A stretch of DNA of 64,000 nucleotides from Acidobacteria bacterium Mor1 (GCA_001664505.1 CP011806.1:3758814-3822813), one strand, 5' to 3'. Shown: positions 23,669 to 33,577, counted from the stretch's first letter. Numbers and translations: made by a program. Notes: a model not told the origin generated them from the sequence alone.

Positions 23669-26600
23669 GCGCCTACTCACCCCGATCGTCGCGCTCGTGT
23701 TGATGTGTGCCCCGGCCCTGGCTGGAGTGCGGGTGGTCGATACCCGGTTCCAGGAGCTGGGCCTCGAGTTGTCCCAGAACTCGGTTCAGGCGATGCTCCA
23801 GGACCACCAGGGCTTTCTCTGGATCGGTACGCAAGACGGGCTGAACCGCTACGACGGTTACGATCTTGAAGTCTTCCCCTCCCGCGGTGAGGACCCGACC
23901 ACCCTGCCTCACGGGTACGTCGAGACCATGCTCGAGGACTCTCAACGCCGGTTGTGGGTCGCGACCATCGGCGGCGTGGCGCTCTATGACCGGGACCTCG
24001 GACGTTTCAAGCGTATCCAGCCCACCACGGGAACCGCTCCCCGGGATATCCGCACCACCGCCCTGCTGGAAGGGTCCGACGGCAGGATCTGGGTCGGCAC
24101 CCCGACCGGCGGCCTGCACTGGATCGGCCCCGACGAGACGATTCGCCCCGCGGTCCTGGCCGACGATCCGGCAGGAGTGATCACCGAAGGCGATGTCATC
24201 GGCCTGGCTCCCGCGGGCCCCGGTTCCTTCTGGATCGGATCGTCCCTCGGCCTGTTCCGGGTGTATCCCGAGGACGGCCGGGTCGAGAAGTTGCCCGGCA
24301 TCGACGAGGTCTCGAGAATCGGTCGCTTCGGCGACGATCTCTGGGTCGGTACGCCGGCCGACGGTGTCTATCATCTGGATCCCGACGGCACGCAGCGCGA
24401 CTATCTCCCCTTCGGTCCGGACTCGGTGACCGGCATGGTCCAGGGGTTCGAACACGATCCCCAGGGGGCCCTCTGGATCGCCACCAACAACGGCCTGCTG
24501 CGCTACATCCCCCACACCAAACAGTTGACCCGTTTCACCCGGGAGCTCACCGACCGCATGGGTCTGCCGACCAAGCAGATTCAATCGCTGTTGCGCGACA
24601 GGTCGGGAGTGCTGTGGGTCGGCACCGGCTACTCCAGCCTCTACAAGCTGGACCTCGGCCTGGGCCGTTTTCCCAGCTACCGTCTGCTGCCGGCGGCGGG
24701 CAGCGAGAGCGACCCCTCGTCGATTCGCTGTTTCCTCGAGGGGAAGCCCGGCGAGCTCTGGGTTTGTAGCGACGCCGGCGGTCTGGTGCGCTGGAACCGT
24801 CACACCAACGAGACTCAGCTGTTCGCCCCCGAAGGGGGGGACGTCCGGATTCGATCCTGGAGCGTCCGTTCTCTGTTGCGCGACCGGCGCGGGCAGATCT
24901 GGATGGGTGTCGATGGCGAAGGGGTCGATGTCTACGATCCCGAAACCGGCGCCATGCGGCAGTACGAGGTCGACCCGGATACTCCCGGCAAGCTGACCCA
25001 CGGCAGCGTGCGCGCGATGCTCGAAGCTCCCGACGGACGAATCTGGATCGCGACCCTCGGAGGCGGCCTGCACCGCTACGATCCGGAGACCGATTCCTTC
25101 ACCGTTTTCCGCGCCGATCGCAACGATCCCACGAGCCTGAGTCACGACTTCGTCTACACCTTGCTCCTCGACCGCAACGGACTGTTGTGGGTCGGCACCG
25201 ACGGCGGGGGCATCAGCCTGTTCCTCTCCGACGAAGAGGGCTTTGTTCACTATCGCCGGGACTCCGCCCGCAGCGAGTCGCTGATCAACGACTTCGTGCT
25301 CTGCCTCACCGAGGCGGCCGACGGGACGATCTGGATCGGCACCGACGGCGGGTTGAGCGCCTTCGACCGGCGCACGGGAACCTTCCGGCGCTACTCCGAG
25401 GTGGACGGGCTGCCCAACCGGGTGGTCTACGCGGTCATCGAAGATGAAGAGCAGCGCCTGTGGCTGACGACCAACCGCGGGATCAGCCGCTTCGATCCGG
25501 CCACCGACGAGTTCTTCAACATCGGTACCTCCCGGGGGATCCAGGCCTACGAGTTCAACGGCGGCGCTTACCTGCGGGCTCGGGATGGAGAGATCCTGGT
25601 CGGCGGGGTCACCGGATTCAACGCCTTCTACCCCGACCGTATCTCGCCGGACCCGATCGCGCCTCCGGTGGCGCTGACCGAGCTGCGTGTCTTCGACGAG
25701 CCGGTCGTCCCCGGAGGGGGTGAGGACTCGATCCTCGACCGGGTCATCGGGCAGGCAGAGTCGATCCGCGTCCGCGCCGATCAGAACTCGCTGTCCTTCG
25801 AGTTCGCGGCGCTGCACTTCCGTTCGCCCCACGACAACACCTTCCAGTACCGGATGTCGGGATTCGAGGAGAGCTGGCACGAGGCGGGGAACCGCCGGTA
25901 CGCCACCTACACCAACCTTCCGGCCGGCGACTACACCTTCGAAGTGCGGGCGGCCAATCCCGAAGGGGTCTGGAGCGAGGCAGCTGCGTCGATCGAGATC
26001 GCGGTCGACCCGCCCTACTGGCAAACGGCCTGGTTCCGCGCCGGCGTGCTCCTGTCCGCGGTCTTCCTGATCTGGTGTGTGGTCACCTGGCGCCTGCGGG
26101 CCGTGCGGCGCAAGACCGCCGAGCTCGAGGCGGCGGTGCAGGAGCGGACCGCCGATCTGGAACTGGAGATCCGCGAGCACAAACGCACCGAGGCGGCGCT
26201 GGTCGAGGCGCGAGAGGCTGCTGAAGTGGCCAACACCGCCAAGACCCATTTCCTGGCCAACATGAGTCACGAGATCCGCACGCCGATGAACGGGGTGATC
26301 GGTCTGACCCAGCTCCTGCTCGACACGCCGCTCGACGACGAGCAGCGCGATCTGACCGAGACGATTCGCGACAGCGGCGACCACCTGATGGATGTACTCA
26401 ACGACATCCTGGACATCTCGAAGATCGAGTCCGGCAGGATGGAGCTGGAGATCGAGCCCTTCGACGTCGAGCACTGCCTGCGTAGCTGCCTCGATCTGTT
26501 CCGCGCCAAGGCCGGCGCCAAGAACCTGTCCCTGGGTCTCGAGATTCCCGACGATCTCCCCCAGCGTCTCACCGGTGACGCGGTCCGCATGCGTCAGGTC

Positions 26601-27359
26601 ATGACCAACCTGCTCAACAACGCCATCAAGTTCACCTCCGAGGGGGGCGTCGACCTCAAGGTCACCCTCGAACCGGTGGGCGAGAAGTATTGCCGGCTGC
26701 AGATCGCCGTGAAGGACACCGGCATCGGGATCCCCGACGATCGGATCGAGCAGCTGTTCGACTCCTTCGTCCAGGCGGACGTCTCGACCACCCGCCGCTA
26801 CGGAGGCACCGGGTTGGGGCTCGCCATCAGCCGGCGGCTCTGCGAGGCGATGGACGGCACGATCGAGGTCTCCTCGGTACTCGGCGAGGGCTCGACGTTT
26901 ACTGCGGTGGTCGTGCTCGGCAATCCGTCGACGCAACAGATCGCCGAGACCCCGATTGCCCAGAAGCAGGACGCGCTCCCGTCGGCCCGGGTGCTCAAGG
27001 TGCTGGTCGCCGAGGACAACCCGATCAACCAGAAGGTCATCTCGTCGATCCTGGCCAAGCTGGGCCACGAGGTCGAGTTGGCCCACAACGGCAAGGAAGC
27101 CGTGGACAACGTGCGCGACCGGACCTACGACGTGATCTTGATGGACGTGCAGATGCCGGTGATGGACGGCCTCGAGGCTTCGCGGCAGATCTCCGCGAAG
27201 CCGGAGCGGCCGCGGATCATCGCGCTGACCGCCAACGCGATCAAGGGAGATCGCGAGCGCTGCCTCGACGCGGGCATGGACGACTACCTGTCGAAGCCGG
27301 TCAACCTGGAGCAGCTCGTCGAGGCATTGGACCGCGTGCCGGACGACGCCGTGGCGTAG
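23667..27359 (+). CDS. Hybrid two-component sensor kinase: Reg_prop beta-propeller, Y_Y_Y, HisKA-HATPase, receiver
   Basis: A 1230-residue hybrid kinase. Signal peptide at about 1-19 ('[18 protein letters not shown]'); about 20-700 consists of many 'two-component regulator propeller' repeats ('[20 protein letters not shown]', '[18 protein letters not shown]'); Y_Y_Y domain about 705-775; one transmembrane helix about 789-808; HisKA with '[20 protein letters not shown]' (His about 868); HATPase with '[10 protein letters not shown]' and '[13 protein letters not shown]'; and a C-terminal receiver with '[11 protein letters not shown]' and phospho-Asp in '[14 protein letters not shown]'. Such propellers sense ligands, often polysaccharide fragments, in the periplasm. 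The TTG start is needed to keep the signal peptide and uses GGAAGG as Shine-Dalgarno. No DNA-binding output domain is present, so another protein must relay the signal. Confidence 0.92.
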   Translation: MRLLTPIVALVLMCAPALAGVRVVDTRFQELGLELSQNSVQAMLQDHQGFLWIGTQDGLNRYDGYDLEVFPSRGEDPTTLPHGYVETMLEDSQRRLWVATIGGVALYDRDLGRFKRIQPTTGTAPRDIRTTALLEGSDGRIWVGTPTGGLHWIGPDETIRPAVLADDPAGVITEGDVIGLAPAGPGSFWIGSSLGLFRVYPEDGRVEKLPGIDEVSRIGRFGDDLWVGTPADGVYHLDPDGTQRDYLPFGPDSVTGMVQGFEHDPQGALWIATNNGLLRYIPHTKQLTRFTRELTDRMGLPTKQIQSLLRDRSGVLWVGTGYSSLYKLDLGLGRFPSYRLLPAAGSESDPSSIRCFLEGKPGELWVCSDAGGLVRWNRHTNETQLFAPEGGDVRIRSWSVRSLLRDRRGQIWMGVDGEGVDVYDPETGAMRQYEVDPDTPGKLTHGSVRAMLEAPDGRIWIATLGGGLHRYDPETDSFTVFRADRNDPTSLSHDFVYTLLLDRNGLLWVGTDGGGISLFLSDEEGFVHYRRDSARSESLINDFVLCLTEAADGTIWIGTDGGLSAFDRRTGTFRRYSEVDGLPNRVVYAVIEDEEQRLWLTTNRGISRFDPATDEFFNIGTSRGIQAYEFNGGAYLRARDGEILVGGVTGFNAFYPDRISPDPIAPPVALTELRVFDEPVVPGGGEDSILDRVIGQAESIRVRADQNSLSFEFAALHFRSPHDNTFQYRMSGFEESWHEAGNRRYATYTNLPAGDYTFEVRAANPEGVWSEAAASIEIAVDPPYWQTAWFRAGVLLSAVFLIWCVVTWRLRAVRRKTAELEAAVQERTADLELEIREHKRTEAALVEAREAAEVANTAKTHFLANMSHEIRTPMNGVIGLTQLLLDTPLDDEQRDLTETIRDSGDHLMDVLNDILDISKIESGRMELEIEPFDVEHCLRSCLDLFRAKAGAKNLSLGLEIPDDLPQRLTGDAVRMRQVMTNLLNNAIKFTSEGGVDLKVTLEPVGEKYCRLQIAVKDTGIGIPDDRIEQLFDSFVQADVSTTRRYGGTGLGLAISRRLCEAMDGTIEVSSVLGEGSTFTAVVVLGNPSTQQIAETPIAQKQDALPSARVLKVLVAEDNPINQKVISSILAKLGHEVELAHNGKEAVDNVRDRTYDVILMDVQMPVMDGLEASRQISAKPERPRIIALTANAIKGDRERCLDAGMDDYLSKPVNLEQLVEALDRVPDDAVA

Positions 27360-27389
27360 CGCTCCCCGTCAGCCGCCAAGAGCGCTCCC

Positions 27390-28100
27390 TCAGGAGCCGT
27401 TGCCGAAGTACTTGCGCAGCAGCTCGGTGGTGCGGGCCAGCGGATCCTCGCGGATGCGCTCCTCTTCCTTGCCCAGTTCCTTCCACAATCCGCCGAGGGC
27501 CTCGCCGGTGACGTAGTCCGGCAGGTCGAAGACCGGCTTGTCGACGAAGGGCAACGAGTTGGCCCGGTCGACCAGCTCGTTGAAGTCCTTGGTCGCTCCC
27601 ACCGAGTCCAGCTCCCGGGAGACGATCGGCCGGAAGCGTTCGACCAGTACCGGCTCGGCATGAGTTCGCAGATAGTCGGTGGCCTCGTGTCCCTTGCCCT
27701 TGATGATGGTCATCGCGTCTTCGATGGTCATCTCGCGGATCGCGTTCCAGAACACCTCCCGGGCCAACGGGGCGGCGGACTCGGCCGCGCGGTTGAGGCT
27801 GGTTTCGAACTCCTCGACGACATCGCCGGCACCCAGGGTGCGCAGCGCCTTGGCCAGTTTCTCCAGGTCGTCGGGCACGCCGATCTTGAGTTCGGGAGAG
27901 GCCAGGTAGCCGTCGGTCCTGCCCAGGGAGTCGACCGCGCGCTCGGTGCCGACACGCAACGCTTCCCGCAGCCCGTCGGCCGGAGTCGAACCTTCCGACG
28001 GATCGATGGCGGTCTTGATGTTCTGGAGCATCTGGTCATCGAGGCAGCCGCTGCACAGCAGCATCAGCCCCAGGGCGAGCAGGGTCGGCAGGCGTCTCAT
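27390..28100 (-). CDS. DUF4197 lipoprotein
   Basis: A 236-residue exported protein matching DUF4197. The lipobox 'LLALGLMLLCSGC' puts the acylated Cys near residue 18. The mature part shows DUF4197-type segments: 'GLREALRVGTERAVDSLGRT', 'ELKIGVPDDLEKLAKALRTL', 'FETSLNRAAESAAPLAREVF', 'TDYLRTHAEPVLVERFRPIV' and 'GLWKELGKEEERIREDPLAR'. The role of the family is unknown. ATG 28100 follows GGAGGAACCC; the frame is open to 28112, but the upstream part is unsupported. It is convergent with the hybrid kinase gene. Confidence 0.88.
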   Translation of the reverse strand: MRRLPTLLALGLMLLCSGCLDDQMLQNIKTAIDPSEGSTPADGLREALRVGTERAVDSLGRTDGYLASPELKIGVPDDLEKLAKALRTLGAGDVVEEFETSLNRAAESAAPLAREVFWNAIREMTIEDAMTIIKGKGHEATDYLRTHAEPVLVERFRPIVSRELDSVGATKDFNELVDRANSLPFVDKPVFDLPDYVTGEALGGLWKELGKEEERIREDPLARTTELLRKYFGNGS

Positions 28101-28224
28101 GGGTTCCTCCACGCCGAGCTTACCAGTTATCGCGAGCCGCTGCGCTTCACCGGTTCTTCCCGGCGGGACCGGTGCCTGCGGTGCTACGCTGCTGCTTCTC
28201 GCAACGAGATAGAGGTTCGGGCGG

Positions 28225-29025
28225 TTGAAGCGAAAACATCTGCTGGAACTCCACGAGCAACCCTGGATGCCGTCGCTCTTGCGCGATGCGGCGACCGGCT
28301 ACCTCGAGGTGCTCTCACGGCTGCTGGGGCTCCATCGCCACCTGGCGCCGGTGGTGCGCGAGACTCTCGAGCGGAGCGGCGCCCGCCGCATCGTCGACCT
28401 CTGTTCCGGCGGCGGCGGACCCATGCCTTGGATCCATCGAGAGCTCGGAGAGCTCGGCGGCCAGGTCGATCTGCTGCTCACCGATCTGTTCCCCAACCGG
28501 GAAGCATTCGCCTGTCGTGAGAATTGCGACGGGATCCAGGTGCGGATGGAACCGGTCGACGCCCGGGCGGTGCCGGAGGATCTGACCGGCATGCGGACCA
28601 TGGCCAACGCCTTTCATCACTTCCGGCCGGAAGAGGCCCGGCAGATCCTGGCCGACGCCGCGCAGAAGTCTGCGCCGCTACTGGTGATGGAGATCACCGA
28701 CCGCAGCTGGCACACCGTCTTGACCTCACCGCTGATCTTCCTGCTGGCGCTGATCTTCATGCCGATGGTCCGGCCGCTGCGGATCGGGTACCTGGTCTTC
28801 ACCTACCTGATACCGCTGGTGCCCGCGATTCTGTTCATCGACGGGCTGGTGTCCCATCTGCGCAGCTATCGGGTCGACGAGCTCCGGGCGATGGCCGAGA
28901 GTGTCGCGGTCGAGGGTTACCGCTGGGAGGTGCGGCGCCTGCCTTTGCAACCGGGGCTCAGCGCGACGCTCCTCTGCGGCATGCCGGAGAACCCGGAGAG
29001 CTCTGGCGGCTCGGCCGCCGGCTAG
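28225..29025 (+). CDS. Methyltransferase-like protein with an inserted transmembrane hairpin
   Basis: A 266-residue protein starting with TTG 28225 (AGAGG about 10 nt upstream; confidence in the start is moderate). 'GARRIVDLCSGGGGPMPWIH' is a class I SAM-binding motif, and 'GIQVRMEPVDARAVPEDLTG', 'TMANAFHHFRPEEARQILAD' and 'APLLVMEITD' follow the Rossmann methyltransferase pattern. Then two hydrophobic segments (about 166-185 'LTSPLIFLLALIFMPMVRPL' and about 190-208 'YLVFTYLIPLVPAILFIDG') interrupt the fold before the last strand 'YRWEVRRLPLQPGLSATLLC'. It may modify a membrane-associated lipid or quinone. No substrate can be named. Confidence 0.7.
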   Translation: MKRKHLLELHEQPWMPSLLRDAATGYLEVLSRLLGLHRHLAPVVRETLERSGARRIVDLCSGGGGPMPWIHRELGELGGQVDLLLTDLFPNREAFACRENCDGIQVRMEPVDARAVPEDLTGMRTMANAFHHFRPEEARQILADAAQKSAPLLVMEITDRSWHTVLTSPLIFLLALIFMPMVRPLRIGYLVFTYLIPLVPAILFIDGLVSHLRSYRVDELRAMAESVAVEGYRWEVRRLPLQPGLSATLLCGMPENPESSGGSAAG

Positions 29026-29034
29026 CGTGGGCGC

Positions 29035-30117
29035 CTAGCGCGAGACGGCCGTCTGGCGCGAGGCGCGTTCGTCGGCCAGCGCGCTGTACTCGGCCTCGAG
29101 CCGGGCCAGGGAGTCGGGCACCAGCTTCACCGGGATGCGGCCCCGATACTCCCGGGCTCGTTCGATTCCCTGAAGCGCCGCAGTCCGGTCTCCGGCCGCC
29201 TGCTGTCCCGAGCGCACCCGGCGGGACTGGGCCCGCAGCAGCAGTTCCCGGGCTCCGTGGTGATCGAAGCGTTCGGGGGTCTGTTCCAGCCGGCTCGCCT
29301 TCTCCAGGTGCCAGATCGACGATTCGTACTCACCCAGCACCAGCATGGCCGCGCCGATGTTTTCATAGAGCCGCGCGGCGACCCGGCGGTTGATCCGCGC
29401 CGAGTCCTCTTCCAGACGCCGCTGGCCCAGGGCCTGTTCCCAGCGACCGATGGCGTCGAGCAGGCGTTGACGGCCGGCGACGGCATCGCCGTTCCGCAGT
29501 GCGCCGTAGCCCAGAACGGCGAGGCGCGAGGCGTCGTTGAGCTCTCCATAGTCGTGGGTCCGGTCGTCGAAGCGGTTGCACGGCACCTGTTCGGTTCCGC
29601 TCTCGGCGAACATCGCCCGATCGATCACCTCGTGGGCCGTTTTCACGTAGTGGTTGCCGGCAGCTTCCCGCAGGCTTCGGGTCCAGGACTCGCGCTGGTC
29701 CTGGTAGGCCGAGCGGAGGATCGCGGGGTCGTTGAAGGCGCAGCCGTCGAGTCCGAAACGCTCGGTGGTGCGCATGTCTTCGATGCGGGCGGCGTGGAGC
29801 GCCGCGCCGGTGGCATCGCGGACGACCAGGACGCCGCCGCTCACCTCGACGGGGATCTCGTAGTAGTAGGCGCCGTCGCCCGAGGATCCGCTTCCGGGAC
29901 AGGTTCCCGCATGACGCCTCTGCACCGGCTCACCCAGGTGAACCCGGCCGAAGGCGACCTGAGCCTCGAGGCTCGGGTAGTCCAGTCGCTCGGTCGCGAC
30001 CAAGGGGAGTTCCAGGTAGGGGACGTCGATGAGTTGACGCTCGATCTCGACGGCGCTCGCCGGAGTGAGGACGAGGACGGCCAGCAGCAGCATCGGTGCG
30101 ATCCGCGGAGACGCCAT
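29035..30117 (-). CDS. Exported protein with helical (TPR-like) C-terminal half
   Basis: A 360-residue protein with a signal peptide ('APMLLLAVLVLTPASAVE', about 1-23). The N-terminal half is beta-rich ('GDGAYYYEIPVEVSGGVLVV' and 'IEDMRTTERFGLDGCAF') and contains a few Cys that may form disulfides; the C-terminal half is helical ('LYENIGAAMLVLGEYESSIW' has TPR character). No family recognised. It is convergent with the methyltransferase-like gene (9 nt apart). Confidence 0.6.
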   Translation of the reverse strand: MASPRIAPMLLLAVLVLTPASAVEIERQLIDVPYLELPLVATERLDYPSLEAQVAFGRVHLGEPVQRRHAGTCPGSGSSGDGAYYYEIPVEVSGGVLVVRDATGAALHAARIEDMRTTERFGLDGCAFNDPAILRSAYQDQRESWTRSLREAAGNHYVKTAHEVIDRAMFAESGTEQVPCNRFDDRTHDYGELNDASRLAVLGYGALRNGDAVAGRQRLLDAIGRWEQALGQRRLEEDSARINRRVAARLYENIGAAMLVLGEYESSIWHLEKASRLEQTPERFDHHGARELLLRAQSRRVRSGQQAAGDRTAALQGIERAREYRGRIPVKLVPDSLARLEAEYSALADERASRQTAVSR

Positions 30118-30295
30118 GCGTCACCTCCGACCCCCCGACCGGTCCCTCAGGCAGCGCAGAGGACCACGCACCTGTCATAAGAATTTAGGTTGCCCCGGTG
30201 GGGCGGGCAAGGCGAGAAAAGCCGGCGAATTGAAGGTTTTTCGGGATGGGAAGGAGCGTGAAAGGCGGGCTGATGCGGTGGACCGGGGGGTGATG

Positions 30296-30325
30296 CCGCG
30301 GCCGCTCCGGGAGGAACGGCCGCGG
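30296..30325 (-). terminator. GC-rich hairpin after the cysteine-rich protein gene
   Basis: CCGCGGCCG (30296-30304) and CGGCCGCGG (30317-30325) form a perfect 9-bp stem with a 12-nt loop, 12 nt past the stop codon of the gene at 30338-30790. There is no U-tract, so Rho-independent termination is uncertain. Confidence 0.4.
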
Positions 30326-30337
30326 AGAGTGTCTCGT

Positions 30338-30790
30338 CTACTCGACCGGGTCGCAGACCTGCTGGGTGCAGGAGGAACCCATCGGCGCGCAGGTGCCGCA
30401 GGAGGCGTTACAGCAGTACTCCCCCTTGCCGCAGACGTTCCCGCCACAGGTGCCCGGATCGGGCAGCGGGAACGGGATCGGAGTCGGGAACAGCGAGGTC
30501 TGCCAGGGCAGCTCGATCTCTTCCGGGACGACCTCTTCGTCTTCGGTCAGGTTGCAGGACTCCTGGGTGCAGGACCAGCCGAACGGCACGCAGATGCCGC
30601 AGGAAGGGTTGCAGCAGTATTCCTTCTTGCCGCAGATGTTCCCGCCGCAGAAGCCGAACTCCTGAGACGACTCAGGGATCACCGTCTCTTCGGGGGTCGG
30701 GGCAGGTGCCTCTTCCTGGGTGGTGGCGAAGGCTGCGGTACCGAAGCCGGTGAGCAACACGAGGCAAGCGATCACAAGCAATTTGCGCAT
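30338..30790 (-). CDS. Exported small protein with two copies of a CCN-type cysteine module
   Basis: A 150-residue exported protein: signal peptide about 1-22 ('KLLVIACLVLLTGFGTAAFA'). Two copies of a 31-residue module follow, with pattern CGGNxCGKxEYCCNxSCGxC then xPxGxSCTQxxC, at about 48-78 and 113-143, eight cysteines each, separated by an acidic/Pro-rich linker. The even, conserved cysteines imply disulfide-bonded mini-domains outside the cytoplasm. ATG 30790 follows AAGGAG; the open frame to 30970 is unsupported. Such modules occur in exported proteins of Gram-negative soil bacteria, but I know of no function. Confidence 0.75.
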   Translation of the reverse strand: MRKLLVIACLVLLTGFGTAAFATTQEEAPAPTPEETVIPESSQEFGFCGGNICGKKEYCCNPSCGICVPFGWSCTQESCNLTEDEEVVPEEIELPWQTSLFPTPIPFPLPDPGTCGGNVCGKGEYCCNASCGTCAPMGSSCTQQVCDPVE

Positions 30791-30837
30791 GAAGCGATCT
30801 CCTTCCGTGGATGGCGGCGGGGGTTGCCGCCGATTGA

Positions 30838-30859
30838 TCCCCTGCTGAGAGTCAGGGGA
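30838..30859. repeat. 7-bp inverted repeat upstream of the cysteine-rich protein gene
   Basis: TCCCCTG (30838-30844), 8-nt spacer, CAGGGGA (30853-30859). Situated 48-69 nt upstream of the ATG at 30790, so either an operator or a leader hairpin. Confidence 0.35.
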
Positions 30860-30911
30860 GCCCCTCAATGGAATCGTACGGGGAGATCGAAGCCCTTCAC
30901 TCCGGGTTTGC

Positions 30912-30937
30912 CGTTGCAGCGTTGCAGGTACGCAACG
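30912..30937. promoter_or_regulatory. CGTTGCAG tandem with inverted half-site, candidate operator
   Basis: CGTTGCAG is repeated head to tail (30912-30919, 30920-30927), and the second copy forms a dyad with GCAACG (30932-30937; arms CGTTGC/GCAACG, 6-nt spacer). It lies in the 238-bp divergent region between the cysteine-rich protein gene and the HerA-like ATPase gene. No regulator can be named. Confidence 0.35.
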
Positions 30938-31028
30938 CGATTGCGGGGAGGCACCCCGTTTTCCTATCATCGGTCATCCGTCCCGCGTCGCCGGAGCGTG
31001 CCGGCGCGCCAATTCGAGAGCGAGAGCG

Positions 31029-33554
31029 ATGAGCGATACCCGCACTTTCGAGAAACTGGGTGCCTTTTTCCTCGGCCGCCGTTACGACATGGACCGTGGC
31101 GAGATCACTCCCGAGGACATCCTCTACGACGCCAAGGATCTGACGACCCACGGCCTGATCGTGGGCATGACCGGTAGCGGCAAAACCGGCCTGGGCATCG
31201 GCCTCCTGGAGGAGGCCGCCATCGACGGCATCCCGGTGATCGCCATCGACCCCAAGGGGGACCTGGGGAACGCGCTTTTGACCTTCCCGAGCCTCCAGGG
31301 GAAGGACTTCTTGCCCTGGGTCGACGAGGGGGAGGCGCTACGCAAGGGACGCACGCCCGAAGAGCACGCCAAGTTCCTGGCGGACCTGTGGCGCAAGGGA
31401 CTCGCCGACTGGGGCCAGGGTCCCGACCGGATTCGCCGCTACGAGGAATCGGCGGAGCGGGTGATCTTCACGCCGGGCAGCAGTGCCGGAGTGCCGATCA
31501 AGATCCTCGAATCCTTCGCGGCTCCCGCGAAGGCGGTGCTCGAAGACGGCGATGCGTTGCGGGAGCGCATCCTCACCGCCGTCTCCGGCCTGCTGGCGCT
31601 GCTCGGCATCGATGCCGATCCGGTGCGCAGCCGCGAGCACATCCTGCTGTCGACGATTCTGGACAAGGCCTGGAAGGCGGGGCGCAGTCTCGAGATCGCG
31701 GAGCTGATCCGCGAGGTGCAGGCGCCCTCCTTCGAACAGGTCGGCGTGTTCGATCTCGAGGCGTTCTACCCGTCGAAGGAACGCTTCGAGCTGGCCATGA
31801 TGCTGAACAACCTGCTGGCGTCCCCCGGCTTTGCCGCATGGACCAAGGGCATGCCCCTCGACGCCCAGAAGCTGCTCTACACCGACGAGGGCAAGCCGCG
31901 GATGTCGATCCTCTCGATCGCGCACCTTTCCGACAACGAGCGGATGTTCTTCGTCACGGCGCTACTCAACGAGGTGTTGAGTTGGACCCGCTCGCAGCCC
32001 GGTTCCCGTTCGCTGCGGGCGATCCTCTACATGGATGAGGTCTTCGGCTACTTCCCGCCGAGCGCGAACCCGCCGTCGAAGACGCCGATGCTGACCCTGC
32101 TGAAGCAGGCTCGCGCCTACGGCCTGGGCGTGGTGCTGGCGACCCAGAACCCGGTCGACCTGGACTACAAGGGGCTCTCCAACATCGGCAGCTGGTTCCT
32201 CGGCCGCCTGCAGACCGAGCGGGACAAGGCGCGGGTGATGGAAGGGCTCGAAGGCGCCGCCGCCGCCAGCGGTTCCGGCTTCGACAAGGCGAAGATGGAA
32301 CAGGTGCTGGCCGGACTGGACAGCCGGGTGTTCCTGTTGAACAACGTCCATGAAGACGACCCGGTGTTGTTCCACACTCGCTGGGTGTTGTCGTATCTCG
32401 GCGGCCCGATGACCCGGCAGCAGATCGAGCGGCTGAGCGTCGAGGCCAAGAAGACCCTGGGTGCGCCGCAGAAGGCGGTGCCGGCCGAGAAGGCGGATGC
32501 CGCCACCCGCAAGGCGGCCAAGGCGTCTGCAGTCGCTACCGGCTCCGCGGCCGCGACCGCTGCCGGCGTGGCGCCCGCCGCAGCGGCCCAGGTACCGGAG
32601 CGTCCGATGCTGCCGCCGGGAATCGAGGAGCGTTTCCTCGCCGCCGATGCCGACGATGCTTCGGGCCGGCTGATCTACCGCCCGGCGTTGATGGCCCGGG
32701 CGACCCTGCATTACGCCAAGTCCACCGCAAAGGTCGACACCTGGCAGGAGACCACGCTGTTCGTGCCGCTCAAGGGCAAGATCAGCGGATCCCCGTGGAA
32801 GCAGGCTCGGGAGCTCGGCGCCGAGGCACCCCGCACCCGGGTCGAACCGGCCGCCGGCGCCGCCTTTGCCGATCTGCCCAAGTCGGCGGCGGATCCGAAG
32901 AAGTACAAGCAGTGGGAGAAGATGCTCAAGAGCTGGCTCTACAGCTCCCGGCCGCTGACCGTCTGGCAGTGCAAGGCGTTGAAGGCGGTCTCGATACCCG
33001 GCGAGAGCGAAGGGGACTTCACCGCCCGGCTCCGCGATCTCTGTCGCGAACACCGGGATCTGCAGGTCGAGAAACTGCGCAGCAAGTACGCGCCCAAGCT
33101 GGCCCGGATCAAGGAGCAGATCGACACCGCCGAGGCGCGAGTCGAACGGGAGAAGGAGCAGGTCAGCCAGAAGAAGATGGGCACCATGCTCTCGATCGGC
33201 ACCACCGTGCTCGGTGCGCTCTTCGGCCGCAAGCTGGCCAGCGCCACCAACGTCCGCCGTGCCGGCTCGTCGCTGCGCAGCGCCAGCGCCATCTCCAAGG
33301 AGAAGGGGGATGTGCGTCGCGCCGAGGAGAAGGTCGACGCGCTGATGGACAAGCTCAAGGACATGGAGCAGGAGTTCGAAGGCAAGGTCAAGGAGCTGGA
33401 AGACACCCTGACCGTGGATCAGCTCGAACGCACCGAGGTGCGCATCGCGCCGCGCAAGGGGGACATGGCGATCACGGAATTCGGTCTGGCCTGGGCGCCC
33501 TGGCGGGTCGACGACGACGGTATCGCCGAGCCGGTGTTCAAGAGCGGAAGCTGA
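31029..33554 (+). CDS. HerA/VirB4-like ATPase with C-terminal coiled coil
   Basis: An 841-residue ATPase. Walker A GMTGSGKT is at about 46-53 ('LIVGMTGSGKTGLGIGLLEE'), followed by 'VIAIDPKGDLGNALLTFP', a DUF87/HerA-type signature, and Walker B 'RAILYMDEVFGYFPPSANPP' (about 334-353), then 'LLKQARAYGLGVVLATQNPV' (sensor Gln/Asn). An Ala-rich linker (about 485-525) leads to a second part with a long coiled coil (about 690-800, 'EQIDTAEARVEREKEQV' and 'AEEKVDALMDKLKDMEQEFE'). FtsK/HerA ATPases move DNA or peptides through hexameric rings. It is a single gene, so whether it serves DNA processing, defence or secretion cannot be read. Confidence 0.78.
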   Translation: MSDTRTFEKLGAFFLGRRYDMDRGEITPEDILYDAKDLTTHGLIVGMTGSGKTGLGIGLLEEAAIDGIPVIAIDPKGDLGNALLTFPSLQGKDFLPWVDEGEALRKGRTPEEHAKFLADLWRKGLADWGQGPDRIRRYEESAERVIFTPGSSAGVPIKILESFAAPAKAVLEDGDALRERILTAVSGLLALLGIDADPVRSREHILLSTILDKAWKAGRSLEIAELIREVQAPSFEQVGVFDLEAFYPSKERFELAMMLNNLLASPGFAAWTKGMPLDAQKLLYTDEGKPRMSILSIAHLSDNERMFFVTALLNEVLSWTRSQPGSRSLRAILYMDEVFGYFPPSANPPSKTPMLTLLKQARAYGLGVVLATQNPVDLDYKGLSNIGSWFLGRLQTERDKARVMEGLEGAAAASGSGFDKAKMEQVLAGLDSRVFLLNNVHEDDPVLFHTRWVLSYLGGPMTRQQIERLSVEAKKTLGAPQKAVPAEKADAATRKAAKASAVATGSAAATAAGVAPAAAAQVPERPMLPPGIEERFLAADADDASGRLIYRPALMARATLHYAKSTAKVDTWQETTLFVPLKGKISGSPWKQARELGAEAPRTRVEPAAGAAFADLPKSAADPKKYKQWEKMLKSWLYSSRPLTVWQCKALKAVSIPGESEGDFTARLRDLCREHRDLQVEKLRSKYAPKLARIKEQIDTAEARVEREKEQVSQKKMGTMLSIGTTVLGALFGRKLASATNVRRAGSSLRSASAISKEKGDVRRAEEKVDALMDKLKDMEQEFEGKVKELEDTLTVDQLERTEVRIAPRKGDMAITEFGLAWAPWRVDDDGIAEPVFKSGS

Positions 33555-33577
33555 ACGCGGAGTGGTTGCTCCGTGAT

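Noticed and set aside
23673-27086. A 1137-codon open frame on the minus strand, opposite the hybrid kinase
   Set aside because: It lies antisense to a gene with clear signal peptide, HisKA, HATPase and receiver motifs; high GC favours such long antisense frames, and the translation has no recognisable domain.
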